A DNA stretch of 64,000 nt from an uncultured Flavobacterium sp. (lineage in GTDB: Bacteria > Bacteroidota > Bacteroidia > Flavobacteriales > Flavobacteriaceae): NCBI RefSeq assembly GCF_951805225.1, contig NZ_OX638201.1, positions 1,116,001 to 1,180,000 of the forward strand, read 5' to 3'. A program made the translations under genes and the position numbers. Position 1 is the stretch's first letter, and every line of letters starts with the position of its first letter. The notes beneath the pieces are model-generated. The model was not told the DNA's origin and did not search any database. It saw nothing but the letters and a program-made list of their open reading frames with translations. Below are positions 1 to 8,582 of the stretch, one piece after another.

Positions 1-165
1 GAAAATGCTCCTTCTGCTTTCATATATTCCTTGTCTGATTATATATTTAAAGATTTATATGTTTTTGATGAAAACCGAATTGATCAAGAAGCAGAAAAAA
101 TTGCTCTTCGAATGACTAAAACCGAAGCATCAATTTTAATTGAAAAGCTTAAAAAGAAATATTGA
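1..165 (+). CDS. C-terminal fragment of a truncated gene, unknown function
   Basis: An open frame enters from the left edge and ends at TGA 163-165, giving the last 54 residues of a protein. The fragment is charged and helical, ending in EKLKKKY. It contains no motif I recognise. It lies 79 bp before the next plus-strand gene, so the two may be co-transcribed. The assignment as coding rests on codon use like its neighbours and the absence of stops; the family cannot be judged from this piece. Confidence 0.5.
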   Translation, partial: ENAPSAFIYSLSDYIFKDLYVFDENRIDQEAEKIALRMTKTEASILIEKLKKKY

Positions 166-244
166 TATTATGCTTGCTAATAGAAACGCAATGTTGTAAG
201 CAAGCAACCCCATAATCAAAAAAAAAACAGAACAAACATCGAAA

Positions 245-1099
245 ATGGAACAATTACTATCAAAAGAAGATATTAAAGAAATTCTATGTAATAATAGAGA
301 AAATCCTGTATTCAAATACTACGGTGTTCGATTAATGGCTACAGCTAAACATTCATTCAAAGAAGTTATAGCTATTTCAGAAAAACATAACCTTATTTTA
401 ATAAAAGGAAATAAAGATACAGGAAATGAACATATTAGAGAAAGACATAGCTTTTGGTCAACTAAAAAATATATAGTTGCAGATATTAATGGTAACTTAA
501 GATTTCAAAATCAAAGTAAGTTTCCAATGGGAATTGCACCAATAGACTATTTGAAAATAGCTGACGAGATTTATTCAATAGAAAATCTGATCGAAAACAA
601 TTCTCACGTAATGGCAGAGCAGTTTGATTTGTATATTGGAGAATATTTATTTGACAAATCTAAAAAGGAAAAAGTTAAGCTTTTGTTTTATAAAGGAACT
701 AAGATCGTTCATTCACTTTTTTTAGCAAGAGATTCATATAATCAAAAAAGAGCAAAAAAATTCCCGTATGCAAGAGGAGATGTCAAACTTAGAATGAAAA
801 AAGGAATAGAAGAGACTTTTATCCCATATTATGATCTAACAAACAAACTCCGTTATGGAATTTCTATTGAAAAATATCCTTCAGAGGATATAGAGCATAT
901 TTATTTATTAATTTTCGATCCTGAAGATTATTCGCATAATAACTTTATTAGACTTGTAGAGAGAAAACTCACGTATTTTCAAACAAAAAAACACGAAGAA
1001 GTTACTTATCAATTTAATGATTTAAGTGAGATTGAAACATACATAATGGATATAGATTATGGAATAGCAAATGGATATTTGAAGTTAGGAAAACAATAA
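245..1099 (+). CDS. Unrecognised 284-aa protein with an HxxxRH motif, possible nuclease
   Basis: I do not recognise the family. The protein has no signal peptide or membrane segment and looks cytoplasmic, with many Lys and Glu residues. Residues 61-68 read NEHIRERH, preceded by a beta-like stretch (LILIKG) and followed by an aromatic-rich segment. A His-x-x-x-Arg-His pattern next to short beta strands is reminiscent of the barnase/EndoU/colicin E5/RelE-like (BECR) nuclease fold found in polymorphic toxins and phage proteins. That link is motif inference only. The start ATG at 245 follows an A-rich leader. Its neighbours (a truncated gene upstream, a 485-bp non-coding stretch downstream, a HEPN-like protein beyond) suit an accessory or defence-type region. 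Confidence 0.6.
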   Translation: MEQLLSKEDIKEILCNNRENPVFKYYGVRLMATAKHSFKEVIAISEKHNLILIKGNKDTGNEHIRERHSFWSTKKYIVADINGNLRFQNQSKFPMGIAPIDYLKIADEIYSIENLIENNSHVMAEQFDLYIGEYLFDKSKKEKVKLLFYKGTKIVHSLFLARDSYNQKRAKKFPYARGDVKLRMKKGIEETFIPYYDLTNKLRYGISIEKYPSEDIEHIYLLIFDPEDYSHNNFIRLVERKLTYFQTKKHEEVTYQFNDLSEIETYIMDIDYGIANGYLKLGKQ

Positions 1100-1584
1100 T
1101 AAAAATGACGTTAATATACTTGAAAGATAATATTCCAAAACAAAAAGGAGACTCCCGCTCTCCAAAGTGTTCAACTGAAAAGCTGTACAATGTGTAAAGC
1201 TTTCAGGATTGTGCAACTTTTGTAAGGCATACTTTACCAAGCTGGAGTAACTGACCTAGCATGTTTTATAATGATTAAATTAATTTTGTATAGGCAGTTA
1301 ATCATCTTTTGATGCTCAATAGAAAGTAAAAACAGGTATTTGTACGGTAGTATTTTCCTAGGAAAAGGAGTACTTTGCAAGCTTATGATAAGCTTTTGGA
1401 AAGTCGTAGAATTGAAAAAATCAGAATGGCTATCTTATTAAACTAGATTATTAATAGAAGTGGCATTTTTAGTATATAATAATTTTCCTGGAATTAAAAA
1501 GTAAAATAGATGAGTTTTTAGAATGCTATTAATATCGCAAACAGACATACTAATATATAAACATAATATTATAAGAAAGTAGAA
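1100..1584. other. 485-bp stretch without a supported gene
   Basis: Only short interrupted frames are seen. One begins at ATG 1105 and stops after about 30 codons, and an adjacent frame continues for about 18 codons, which could be the residue of a decayed gene. I found no transposase motif, clear terminal inverted repeats, tRNA or strong terminator. The promoter for the gene at 1585 is probably in the last 150 bp, but no convincing TAnnTTTG element is present. Confidence 0.4.
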
Positions 1585-3015
1585 ATGGAAGAAGAGAATA
1601 AAATACAAGTTATTCAATCAGATAATTATGATGTGCAACTTCGAGATTTTGAAGGAGGACTTATTAATTTTTTAGCACAACACAACTTACCATCAGATGG
1701 AATTTTTGTTGGTGTTCCGGAAAGATTAAATGTTTTTAAAAATCTAGAAGGAGTGATTGTGCAAATAGAAGAAGAAGATAAACAACAATCTCTATATCTT
1801 TCAAAATTTATTGCAGGAGTTGCCTCAGGGCTTTTTGATGCAGCATTAAATTATTTGTGGGATGAGACAATTCTTCAGATTAGAAAAAGGGTTTCACAAT
1901 ATGATATTCAATATTTTTATGATAACGCAGTTACAGGTGATAAACGCAAAAGGTTAAATGATGAAAGTGACCTTAAAAAAGTTGATGATTATGATTTGAT
2001 AAAAGGTGCGAAAGAAATTGGATTAATCTCTGAGTTAGGATTTAAGCATTTGGAATATATTAATTATATGAGAAATTGGGCAAGTGCGGCACATCCAAAT
2101 CAAAATGAAATTACTGGATTGCAACTCATTTCTTGGTTAGAAACTTGTGTAAAAGAAGTTATTTCACTGCCTATATCAAATATTACAATCCAAATAAAGC
2201 AATTATTGGCTGGAGTAAAATCTACGTCTATCTCAGAGAAAGATGCGCAAGAAATAGCAGTTTTTTTCACCAACTTAGTTCAAGAACAAGTTAATAATCT
2301 TGCTGCTGGATTTTTTGGAATTTATATTAAACCCGAATCGGACAGCCAAACGTTGCAAAATATCAATAGATTATTACCATTACTATGGAGTAGAGTTGAT
2401 GAAGATACAAAAGATTCTTTTGGATTGAAATATGGAAATTTCGTAGCGAATAACTATCAGCACGAAAAGAAATTATCTAGAGAATTTCTCCAATTAGTCG
2501 ATGCTGAAAGCTATATTCCTGATGACTTAAGAATAGTTGAAATTGAAACTGCGATTGACAATTTACTTAATTCGCATAGAAGTTTTAACAATTTTTATAA
2601 TGAACCATCTTTTGCAAGACAACTAAGACGCATTGTTGGAGATCCTCCTAAGTTACCAAAGGGAATATCAAAAAAATATGTGCTTGCTCTTGTTGAAACT
2701 TATTTAACTAATGGAAATGGAGTTGCGACTTCGGCTCAGCATATTTATCAAGAACTACTTTCAAATCTTGATTCACATCAAGCAAATATTGCAGTTCTAT
2801 CGTTTAATGATACTGGAATTTCAAGTAAACTTCAGCATTCACTATGCCAAAGAAAATTTAGGGAACTTATAGAAATAGTTAAACCAATAGTTACAACTCC
2901 AGCTGTAAAAGATTTAATTCAAAATATTGAAGGATTTTCTATGCGATTAGACAATCTTAAAAATGATAAAACAATAAAACCTTTAGTTGAAAGTCTAAAA
3001 GTCTTACTTCGCTAA
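1585..3015 (+). CDS. Unrecognised 476-aa protein with a HEPN-like RNx5H motif
   Basis: The protein is predicted soluble and mostly alpha-helical. Residues 163-170 read RNWASAAH, matching the R-polar-x(3-5)-H signature of HEPN-domain ribonucleases, and it sits in a helical context (LEYINYMRN before it, then HPNQNEITG). HEPN proteins often act as RNA-cleaving toxins or defence effectors. The C-terminal 250 residues are helical and unassigned; they contain another basic patch (residues about 345-360, FARQLRRIVGDPPKLPKG). Similar architectures exist in uncharacterised abortive-infection-like proteins, but I cannot name a family. It stands alone, with 569 bp upstream to the gene at 245 less its end and about 100 bp to the next gene. 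Coding status is secure; function is inference. Confidence 0.7.
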   Translation: MEEENKIQVIQSDNYDVQLRDFEGGLINFLAQHNLPSDGIFVGVPERLNVFKNLEGVIVQIEEEDKQQSLYLSKFIAGVASGLFDAALNYLWDETILQIRKRVSQYDIQYFYDNAVTGDKRKRLNDESDLKKVDDYDLIKGAKEIGLISELGFKHLEYINYMRNWASAAHPNQNEITGLQLISWLETCVKEVISLPISNITIQIKQLLAGVKSTSISEKDAQEIAVFFTNLVQEQVNNLAAGFFGIYIKPESDSQTLQNINRLLPLLWSRVDEDTKDSFGLKYGNFVANNYQHEKKLSREFLQLVDAESYIPDDLRIVEIETAIDNLLNSHRSFNNFYNEPSFARQLRRIVGDPPKLPKGISKKYVLALVETYLTNGNGVATSAQHIYQELLSNLDSHQANIAVLSFNDTGISSKLQHSLCQRKFRELIEIVKPIVTTPAVKDLIQNIEGFSMRLDNLKNDKTIKPLVESLKVLLR

Positions 3016-3114
3016 GCAACTTAAGGTATTGTATTTGAAATTTTATTTAATATTTTCAATTTACTAAAAATGACAGGCTGCAAAATATTAGTATTACGAA
3101 ACAACTCATTTTAA

Positions 3115-3315
3115 ATGAAACAATTTATAAAATTTAACGAACAGGAAATGAATAGCTATATTCCTATTATTCGAAAATTAGAAACTCCAGGTCGGTTAAC
3201 TGTAAAATTGACGAAAGAGATTGTAGGATTACTAGTTACGTTAGATGGAGATGAAAATGAAATTGCAGCATATTTAAAATCATGGAGTGAAAATGGAATT
3301 GAAATCGAATTTTAA
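3115..3315 (+). CDS. Small 66-aa hypothetical protein
   Basis: This short cytoplasmic-looking protein has no Cys, signal peptide or membrane segment. It is acidic at the C-terminus (SENGIEIEF) and has a short beta-rich centre (RLTVKLTKEIVGLLVTLDG). It lies about 100 bp after the HEPN-like gene and 38 bp before the next secreted protein, same strand, so all may be one transcript. Coding potential is supported by codon use resembling its neighbours and by the tight spacing. I do not recognise the family. Confidence 0.5.
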   Translation: MKQFIKFNEQEMNSYIPIIRKLETPGRLTVKLTKEIVGLLVTLDGDENEIAAYLKSWSENGIEIEF

Positions 3316-3352
3316 TTTTAGTCCAAAAAAAACAGAGGTTTAATTAGATATA

Positions 3353-3775
3353 ATGCAAAGAAAAAGTATGACTAGAAATTTCATTCTGATTATATTACTG
3401 ACATTATTTGTTTTGTCTTTACAAGGACAAACATTACAAAATAGTGCAAGTACAACAAAACAGGTAGAAAAGCAAGTTGAAGCTCCGATTTATCAATTAT
3501 TTCCAACTGAAAACTATTGGACTTTTATTAAATTGGATACCCGAAATGGAAAAATGTGGCAAGTACATTTTACTATTTCGGAAGATGGCTACGAAGGTGA
3601 ATTAGTATTAAATGCAGATTCACTTGTATTGACAACAGAAGAAGTAAGCGGAAGATTTATACTTTACCCTACAAAAAACACATATAATTTCTTATTACTT
3701 GACCAAATGAACGGGAAAACATATCAAGTACAATGGAATAGTGCTAAAGAAAAGAGATTTGTCAGCCGTATTTAA
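3353..3775 (+). CDS. Secreted 140-aa protein with an internal duplication
   Basis: The N-terminus has a basic start and a hydrophobic run (residues 9-24) ending LSLQGQT, which is a Sec signal peptide with cleavage near Q25/G26. The mature part contains two copies of a unit of roughly 45 residues: LFPTENYWTFIKLDTRNGKMW and, about 55 residues later, LYPTKNTYNFLLLDQMNGKTY (both shown trimmed). Each has the pattern P-T-x-N-x-x-x-F-x-x-L-D-x-x-N-G-K-x-(W/Y)-Q-V. Such paired beta units occur in small periplasmic proteins of Bacteroidota, function unknown. An internal ATG at 3368 is an equally good start because it gives a more canonical signal peptide. Confidence 0.65.
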   Translation: MQRKSMTRNFILIILLTLFVLSLQGQTLQNSASTTKQVEKQVEAPIYQLFPTENYWTFIKLDTRNGKMWQVHFTISEDGYEGELVLNADSLVLTTEEVSGRFILYPTKNTYNFLLLDQMNGKTYQVQWNSAKEKRFVSRI

Positions 3776-3867
3776 AGCAGTTTCATTAATATAGCGAAAT
3801 CGTCGATCAGAGAAATGGCGTTTAATTAACATACAAAAAGCACTAAGAAGTTTGACAAAAAAAACAA

Positions 3868-3893
3868 AAAAAGAGGCTTTCGAGCCTCTTTTT
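3868..3893. terminator. Rho-independent terminator, usable on both strands
   Basis: An AAGAGGCT / AGCCTCTT stem with a TTCG tetraloop is flanked by A-run on the left and T-run on the right. It lies between the convergent gene ending at 3775 and the minus-strand regulator ending at 3918, so it can stop transcription from both sides. A hairpin of the same design sits after the regulator's paralogue at 45125. Confidence 0.85.
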
Positions 3894-3917
3894 GAATAAT
3901 ATATCTTTTATAAATGA

Positions 3918-4322
3918 TTATTTATTAATCAATTTCTCAAGCCTCACAATCATTTCATCTTTCTCTTTCAACATACGTTCAAACAAAACAATTTTTTCTT
4001 CGTGAAGTTTTTTGATTTCCGCAATCGGATTATTATTAAAAACTTCAATTTTGTTATTGAACATTGCATTATCCGAGAAATTACAAGAAATCAAATTCAC
4101 CGCTTGTTCTTCGTCAAAATTCTGAAAAGCTTCAACTGGAATTTTTAATACTGCCGAAATTTGTTTCAACAGATTTTCTTCAATTACATCTTTCTGCTCA
4201 AGCATAGAAATTTTCTTCTGATTCCAGTCATTTCCCAGATCATAAGCTAATGCTTCCTGCTTTATGTTAAGCATTTCTCTGAAACGTTTTATGTTTCTTC
4301 CCTGATGTATTTTCTGTTCCAT
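3918..4322 (-). CDS. XRE-type HTH transcriptional regulator (copy 1)
   Basis: The 134-aa protein begins MEQKIHQGRN and has an N-terminal helix-turn-helix of the XRE/lambda-repressor type (residues about 8-65; IKQEALAYDLG, then WNQKKISMLEQ), followed by a linker and a C-terminal coiled coil of about 35 residues (EIKKLHEEKIVLFERM and onward). Such coiled coils dimerise. I chose ATG at 4322 over a TTG four codons upstream. A second copy at 45174-45584 is nearly identical through the HTH and diverges only in the middle linker. Upstream DNA is shared between copies for about 90 bp, including a small palindrome at 4365, so autoregulation is likely. The target genes are not known. Confidence 0.85.
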   Translation of the reverse strand: MEQKIHQGRNIKRFREMLNIKQEALAYDLGNDWNQKKISMLEQKDVIEENLLKQISAVLKIPVEAFQNFDEEQAVNLISCNFSDNAMFNNKIEVFNNNPIAEIKKLHEEKIVLFERMLKEKDEMIVRLEKLINK

Positions 4323-4364
4323 AATGAATATCAATTTTCTAAAGCTTCAAAGATAAAGCCATTT

Positions 4365-4377
4365 GGATTAAAAATCC
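4365..4377. promoter_or_regulatory. Candidate operator: palindrome upstream of XRE copy 1
   Basis: The sequence GGATTAAAAATCC (5-bp arms, 3-bp spacer) lies 43 bp upstream of the XRE start and is flanked on both sides by TCAAAGATA (minus-strand TATCTTTG, which fits the Bacteroidota -7 consensus TAnnTTTG). The same arrangement, with a 4-bp spacer, precedes the paralogue at 45628. Conservation of the palindrome in a duplicated promoter suggests a repressor site; the plus-strand gene at 4547 shares this intergenic region. Confidence 0.5.
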
Positions 4378-4546
4378 GTGAGTTTCAAAGATAAAAAAAT
4401 ATCCCGTAAAACATCTCTTTTGTCAGATATTATACCAATTCTATTTATGCTTTACTTCGATGTTTTCTTGTATATTATCTGTATTTCGATTAGTTTATGC
4501 TTTTGAAAGAACTGAATTTCGCTCAAGAATTTTAAATCGCCTTAAT

Positions 4547-5107
4547 ATGAAAAAGAATAAAATATCCTTCGGAACTGACTTTTGTGCAGAATATGTGGCA
4601 GGAAATCCGTTTAAGGCAATTAAAGCTTTTTTTGACTTTGGACATCTGGATTATTACAAACAAAATTTAACTAAACTGGTAATTTGCAGCTATAAAACAA
4701 AAGTTTACGAACAAGACAACCCAAGCAATGCTTTTGTATTTTATACCGCTATCTTTTCTTTTCTCAAAGTCTGTTATTGCCTTCAGGAGAAAAGCAAAAA
4801 ATGGAAAGTGAAAACGTCTTTGCGTTCTGAAACGGTTTTTCATCTTTCTTCGCTGACGAAGGAAGAATACGATAATCCTTTTATTGTATTTGAAAAAGCA
4901 TTTGAAGAAAAAACGTTTAAAGAATTTGAATTCTTTCTATGTCTGATCCTCGAGCTTTCATTGTCTCCGTATGCCGAAGATCCTGAATCTGACTTGACGA
5001 CGCCTTATATTCATTTAATTAAAATGCTCGATGCAGCCGGATTAATGCGAGAAAGGGGAGTTGAGAAAATCAGGAAAACCAATCTCATTGTTTCTTTATC
5101 GGAATAA
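4547..5107 (+). CDS. Hypothetical 186-aa protein, divergent from the XRE regulator
   Basis: The open frame extends further upstream (to 4460), but ATG 4547 (MKKNKISFGTDF) is the more likely start because the preceding residues are atypical and overlap promoter-like DNA. The protein has no signal peptide; it is rich in Phe, Lys and Glu, with a helical aromatic stretch (AFVFYTAIFSFLKVCYCLQ) around the middle and a typical C-terminal helix. I do not recognise a family. It shares its upstream region with XRE copy 1, so that regulator may control it. Confidence 0.6.
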   Translation: MKKNKISFGTDFCAEYVAGNPFKAIKAFFDFGHLDYYKQNLTKLVICSYKTKVYEQDNPSNAFVFYTAIFSFLKVCYCLQEKSKKWKVKTSLRSETVFHLSSLTKEEYDNPFIVFEKAFEEKTFKEFEFFLCLILELSLSPYAEDPESDLTTPYIHLIKMLDAAGLMRERGVEKIRKTNLIVSLSE

Positions 5108-5167
5108 ATTTTCCCTTAATTACAAATCATCGGGATTATTTGATTTTGGAGGTTTTATAATTAAAAT

Positions 5168-6064
5168 TTAATTCAGATTTCTATATTCTATAGGAGTATA
5201 TCCGGTGTTTTTTTTGAACATTCGATTAAAATGTTGCGGATATTTAAAACCCAGTTCAAAAGCTATTTGACTCATAGATTTGTCAGTGTTAAAAATCCTT
5301 TCTTTGGCTAGACTTATTAATTTCAATTGAATATGTTCCTGTGCCGTTTTACCGGTTTCTTTTTTGATTAAATCACCAAAATAATTTGGAGAAAGATGTA
5401 AATGTTCTGCAAAATAACCTACAAGCGGAAGTCCGGTTTCTTGTGCAATTTCTGATTGAAAATAATCATTCAGCAGATTTTCAAATTTTGATAAAATATC
5501 AGTATTGATGTTTTCTCTGGTTATAAACTGCCTATCATAAAAACGAATACAATAATTAAGTAGAAGTTCTATATTGTTTGTGATGATACTTTTGCTGTGT
5601 TTGTCAATAGATTGGCTTAATTCGTACTGTAATTTATCGTATAAATCTTTAATAATCTGCTGCTCTTTTAAAGACAGATGAAGTGCCTCGTTTGAATCAT
5701 ATGAAAAAAAAGAATATTGATTCATTTGTTTCCCCAAAGAAGTTCCTTTTATTAAATCAGGATGAAACAGGAGCGCCATACCCGAAGGCTGATAATCAAT
5801 TTGATTGTTGACTTCGATGACTTGTCCCGGCGCAATAAAAACCATTGTTCCATCGTCATAATCATAATTATTTCGTCCGTATTTTAATTCACCGCACTTT
5901 CCGTCTTTCAAAAAAATAGCATAAAGACCAAAGTGCATGCGGCTGTTATTTGGCAGTGCTTTTGTTGACGAATTATTGAAAACACTTATTAAAGGATGCT
6001 GTGTTTCAACGCCTTTAAGTTCGTTGTACTGCGAAACTTTTTCAACTTCTATAATGTGTCCCAT
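5168..6064 (-). CDS. AraC-family transcriptional activator
   Basis: The 298-aa length and layout fit AraC regulators of Bacteroidota: an N-terminal cupin-like sensor region (residues about 30-110, with FIAPGQV typical of the barrel), a helical linker, and a C-terminal double HTH (residues about 200-298). The C-terminus contains MSQIAFELGFKYPQHFNRMFKK and ends TGYTPIEYRNLN, the usual AraC signature. It is divergent from the aldo/keto reductase at 6247 and very probably controls that gene and the oxidoreductases behind it. A CAAATATA (minus-strand TATATTTG) near 6090 could be its own -7 element. Its ligand is unknown. Confidence 0.92.
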   Translation of the reverse strand: MGHIIEVEKVSQYNELKGVETQHPLISVFNNSSTKALPNNSRMHFGLYAIFLKDGKCGELKYGRNNYDYDDGTMVFIAPGQVIEVNNQIDYQPSGMALLFHPDLIKGTSLGKQMNQYSFFSYDSNEALHLSLKEQQIIKDLYDKLQYELSQSIDKHSKSIITNNIELLLNYCIRFYDRQFITRENINTDILSKFENLLNDYFQSEIAQETGLPLVGYFAEHLHLSPNYFGDLIKKETGKTAQEHIQLKLISLAKERIFNTDKSMSQIAFELGFKYPQHFNRMFKKNTGYTPIEYRNLN

Positions 6065-6246
6065 TTTGCCTTCTTTTAATTTATTAGTACAAATATAGCA
6101 CTCAGATTCTTAGTAAGTTAACCTGATTATGCAAATCAGTAAAAATGGTAATAATTACCGTAAGATGTATTATAAACATCATTTGGTATTGAAGGAAATT
6201 TGTATTGTCTTAATAATTAGATCTAATAATATAAAATAATACTAAA

Positions 6247-7224
6247 ATGAAAACAAGAATATTAGGAACGCAAGGTTTAGAAGTTTCGGCTTTGGGAATG
6301 GGATGTATGAATTTGAGTTTTGGAACAGGAAAGGCTGCAGATATAAATGATGGAATCAAAGTAATTCGCTCGGCTTATGAAAAAGGCATTACTTTTTTTG
6401 ATACTGCCGAAGCTTACGGACCTTTTACAAATGAAGAATTGGTTGGAGAATCGTTAAAACCTTTTCGCAAAGAGGTAATTATAGCGACAAAATTCGGAAT
6501 GATTTCTGACACCGGAATTAACAGTAAACCGGAACATATTCGTAAAGTTGTTGAGGCTTCTTTAAAAAGATTACAAACAGATTATATTGATTTATTGTAT
6601 CAACATCGCGTAGATCCTAATGTGCCAATCGAAGATGTTGCGGGAACAATTAAGGATTTAATTCAGGAAGGAAAAGTGAAATATTTTGGACTTTCTGAAG
6701 CTGGCGCAGAAACAATTGAGCGTGCAAATATTATCCAGCCTGTTTCGGCAGTACAAAATCAATATTCTATTTGGACAAGAGAACCCGAAGCTAAAGTTTT
6801 ACCTCTTTGTGAAGCATTAGGAATAGGTTTTGTGCCTTGGGCGCCAATTGGAACTGGTTTTTTAACGGGCAAAATTACGCCTGATACTAAATTTGACAGT
6901 GATACTGATCTTCGTGCAGCTTTTCCACGTTTTACACCAGAAGCTATCAGAGCTAATATGCCAGTTGTAGAATTACTTACAAAAGTTGCCAATAGAAAAA
7001 ATGCAACGCCGGTACAGATTGCATTAGCTTGGCTTTTGGCTCAAAAAACATTTATAGTACCAATTCCGGGAATGGATAAAATAGCGTTTTTAGACGATAA
7101 TATTAAATCGGTTAGTGTTGATCTTTCTGTTGATGATTTAGAGGAAATTGAAGAAGGACTTTCAAAAATAACTTTTCAGGGAGCGAGACTAAATGAAGGA
7201 TTACTTGGTTTGTCAGAAGAATAA
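6247..7224 (+). CDS. Aldo/keto reductase
   Basis: This is a cytoplasmic NADPH-dependent (beta/alpha)8 oxidoreductase of normal family length (325 aa). The catalytic tetrad is visible: Asp52 and Tyr57 in FFDTAEAYGPF, Lys82 in ATKFGM, and His120 in LLYQHRVDPNVP. The motif WLLAQKTFIVPIPG near residue 260 and the following segment form the cofactor site. It resembles the broad YhdN/AKR13-like group that reduces aldehydes and ketones; the substrate cannot be told. It is divergent from an AraC regulator and followed by an NTF2-like protein and two Rossmann proteins, all plus strand, suggesting a regulated detoxification or redox operon. Confidence 0.93.
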   Translation: MKTRILGTQGLEVSALGMGCMNLSFGTGKAADINDGIKVIRSAYEKGITFFDTAEAYGPFTNEELVGESLKPFRKEVIIATKFGMISDTGINSKPEHIRKVVEASLKRLQTDYIDLLYQHRVDPNVPIEDVAGTIKDLIQEGKVKYFGLSEAGAETIERANIIQPVSAVQNQYSIWTREPEAKVLPLCEALGIGFVPWAPIGTGFLTGKITPDTKFDSDTDLRAAFPRFTPEAIRANMPVVELLTKVANRKNATPVQIALAWLLAQKTFIVPIPGMDKIAFLDDNIKSVSVDLSVDDLEEIEEGLSKITFQGARLNEGLLGLSEE

Positions 7225-7309
7225 TAAGAACTTTATATTATGGTTTTTGATATTCATTTGGAATTCAAATATTTTTCATCCACAAACCCTGTTAAACCCA
7301 CAAATTATT

Positions 7310-7693
7310 ATGGAAGGTAATAAAATCGAGGCTGATAAAACAGCAATTTTAGAAACCGCCCGTCAGTTAACAAAACTTATGATTGCTGGGAATACATTAG
7401 AAATGAATAAGATTCTGGATGCCAATTTTACGCTTACTCATATCACAGGATATGTGCAGTCAAAAGAAGAGTGGTTTTTGGAAATTGAAAGTGAACGAAT
7501 GAAATACTATTCTTATTCTGAGGTAAAAACTTCAGTAAATATTGATGGAGATAAAGCTGTTTTTATGTGTCAGAATCTTTTAAATGCGAGAATCTGGGGA
7601 ATGCAAAATAACTGGCGCTTACAGCAAATCATGAATTTTGAAAAACGAAATGAAAAGTGGATAATTCTCAAATCTGTAGCAACCATATTTTAA
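7310..7693 (+). CDS. NTF2-like/DUF4440 small protein
   Basis: The start at ATG 7310 gives 127 residues (MEGNKIEADKTAILET), matching the NTF2-like/SnoaL fold: an N-terminal helix with ILETARQLTKLMIAGN, then LDANFTLTHITGYVQSKEEW, the conserved core of DUF4440 proteins, and a C-terminal strand ending WIILKSVATIF. A longer frame from 7193 overlaps the reductase and reads into non-family sequence, so it was not used. Members serve as enzymes or binding proteins for small molecules. Its place between reductases suggests it works on the same compound, which is inference. Confidence 0.85.
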   Translation: MEGNKIEADKTAILETARQLTKLMIAGNTLEMNKILDANFTLTHITGYVQSKEEWFLEIESERMKYYSYSEVKTSVNIDGDKAVFMCQNLLNARIWGMQNNWRLQQIMNFEKRNEKWIILKSVATIF

Positions 7694-7719
7694 AAACAAG
7701 TAAATTAAAAAATGAAAGC

Positions 7720-8559
7720 ATGAGAAAAAAATCAGTTATTGTAGTTATTGGTGCCGGATCTATTGGTCAGGCAATTGCGCGCAGAGTTGGTTCAGGAAAA
7801 TATATTTTACTTGCTGATCTTCATCAGGAAAATAATGATGCTGCAGCAAAAGTGCTCTCTGATGCAGGATTTGAGATAAGCACAGTAATTGTCAATATTT
7901 CATCTAGAGAATCAGTTCGGGCGCTTGTTGATACAGCAAAATCTATTGGAGCGATTACCGGATTAATCCATGCAGCTGGAGTTTCGCCATCCCAAGCATC
8001 GCCATCTACAATATTCAAAGTGGATTTGTACGGTACAGCTTTGATTTTAGAAGAATTTGGAAATGTCATTGAAGAAGGAGGATCGGGAGTTGTAATCGCA
8101 TCACAATCCGGACATCGATTACCATCTTTAACCCCAGAACAGGATAAAGCGCTGGCAACGACACCAACAGAAGAATTATTATCACTTCCTTTTTTGCAAT
8201 CTGATGCAGTTGATGGTTCATTATATGCTTATCAATTATCAAAAAGAGGAAATTCACTTAGAGTGAAAGCAGAAGCCGTGCGTTGGGGAAAACGAGGCGC
8301 ACGAATCAATACGATTAGTCCGGGGATAATCATTACTCCGCTTGCCAATGATGAATTAAATGGACCAAGAGGAGAAGGTTATCGCAAAATGTTGGAGATT
8401 TCTCCTGTTGGAAGAGCAGGAACTCCTGATGAAGTAGGAGTGTTAGGAGCTTTACTTATGGGCAGAGATGGCGCTTTTATAACAGGAAGTGATTTCTTAA
8501 TGGATGGCGGCGTAACATCGGCTTATTGGTACGGAGAACTTAATCCTAATGCAGAATAA
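7720..8559 (+). CDS. Short-chain dehydrogenase/reductase
   Basis: With the start at ATG 7720 the protein has 279 aa. The NAD(P) glycine motif IGAGSIGQ is at residues 10-17 and the catalytic YxxxK (YAYQLSK) near residue 190. The C-terminus reads ITGSDFLMDGGV, typical of SDR family members, and the substrate loop carries GRAGTPDEVGV. An upstream alternative start at 7657 would overlap the preceding gene and was rejected. The substrate is unknown; the operon context with an aldo/keto reductase suggests reduction of a carbonyl compound. Confidence 0.92.
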   Translation: MRKKSVIVVIGAGSIGQAIARRVGSGKYILLADLHQENNDAAAKVLSDAGFEISTVIVNISSRESVRALVDTAKSIGAITGLIHAAGVSPSQASPSTIFKVDLYGTALILEEFGNVIEEGGSGVVIASQSGHRLPSLTPEQDKALATTPTEELLSLPFLQSDAVDGSLYAYQLSKRGNSLRVKAEAVRWGKRGARINTISPGIIITPLANDELNGPRGEGYRKMLEISPVGRAGTPDEVGVLGALLMGRDGAFITGSDFLMDGGVTSAYWYGELNPNAE

Positions 8560-8582
8560 AATAACAATTAAATATAGAATTT

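Noticed and set aside
1105..1200. Short gene in the gap after the HxxxRH protein
   Set aside because: It stops after about 30 codons with no recognisable motif; treated as non-coding.
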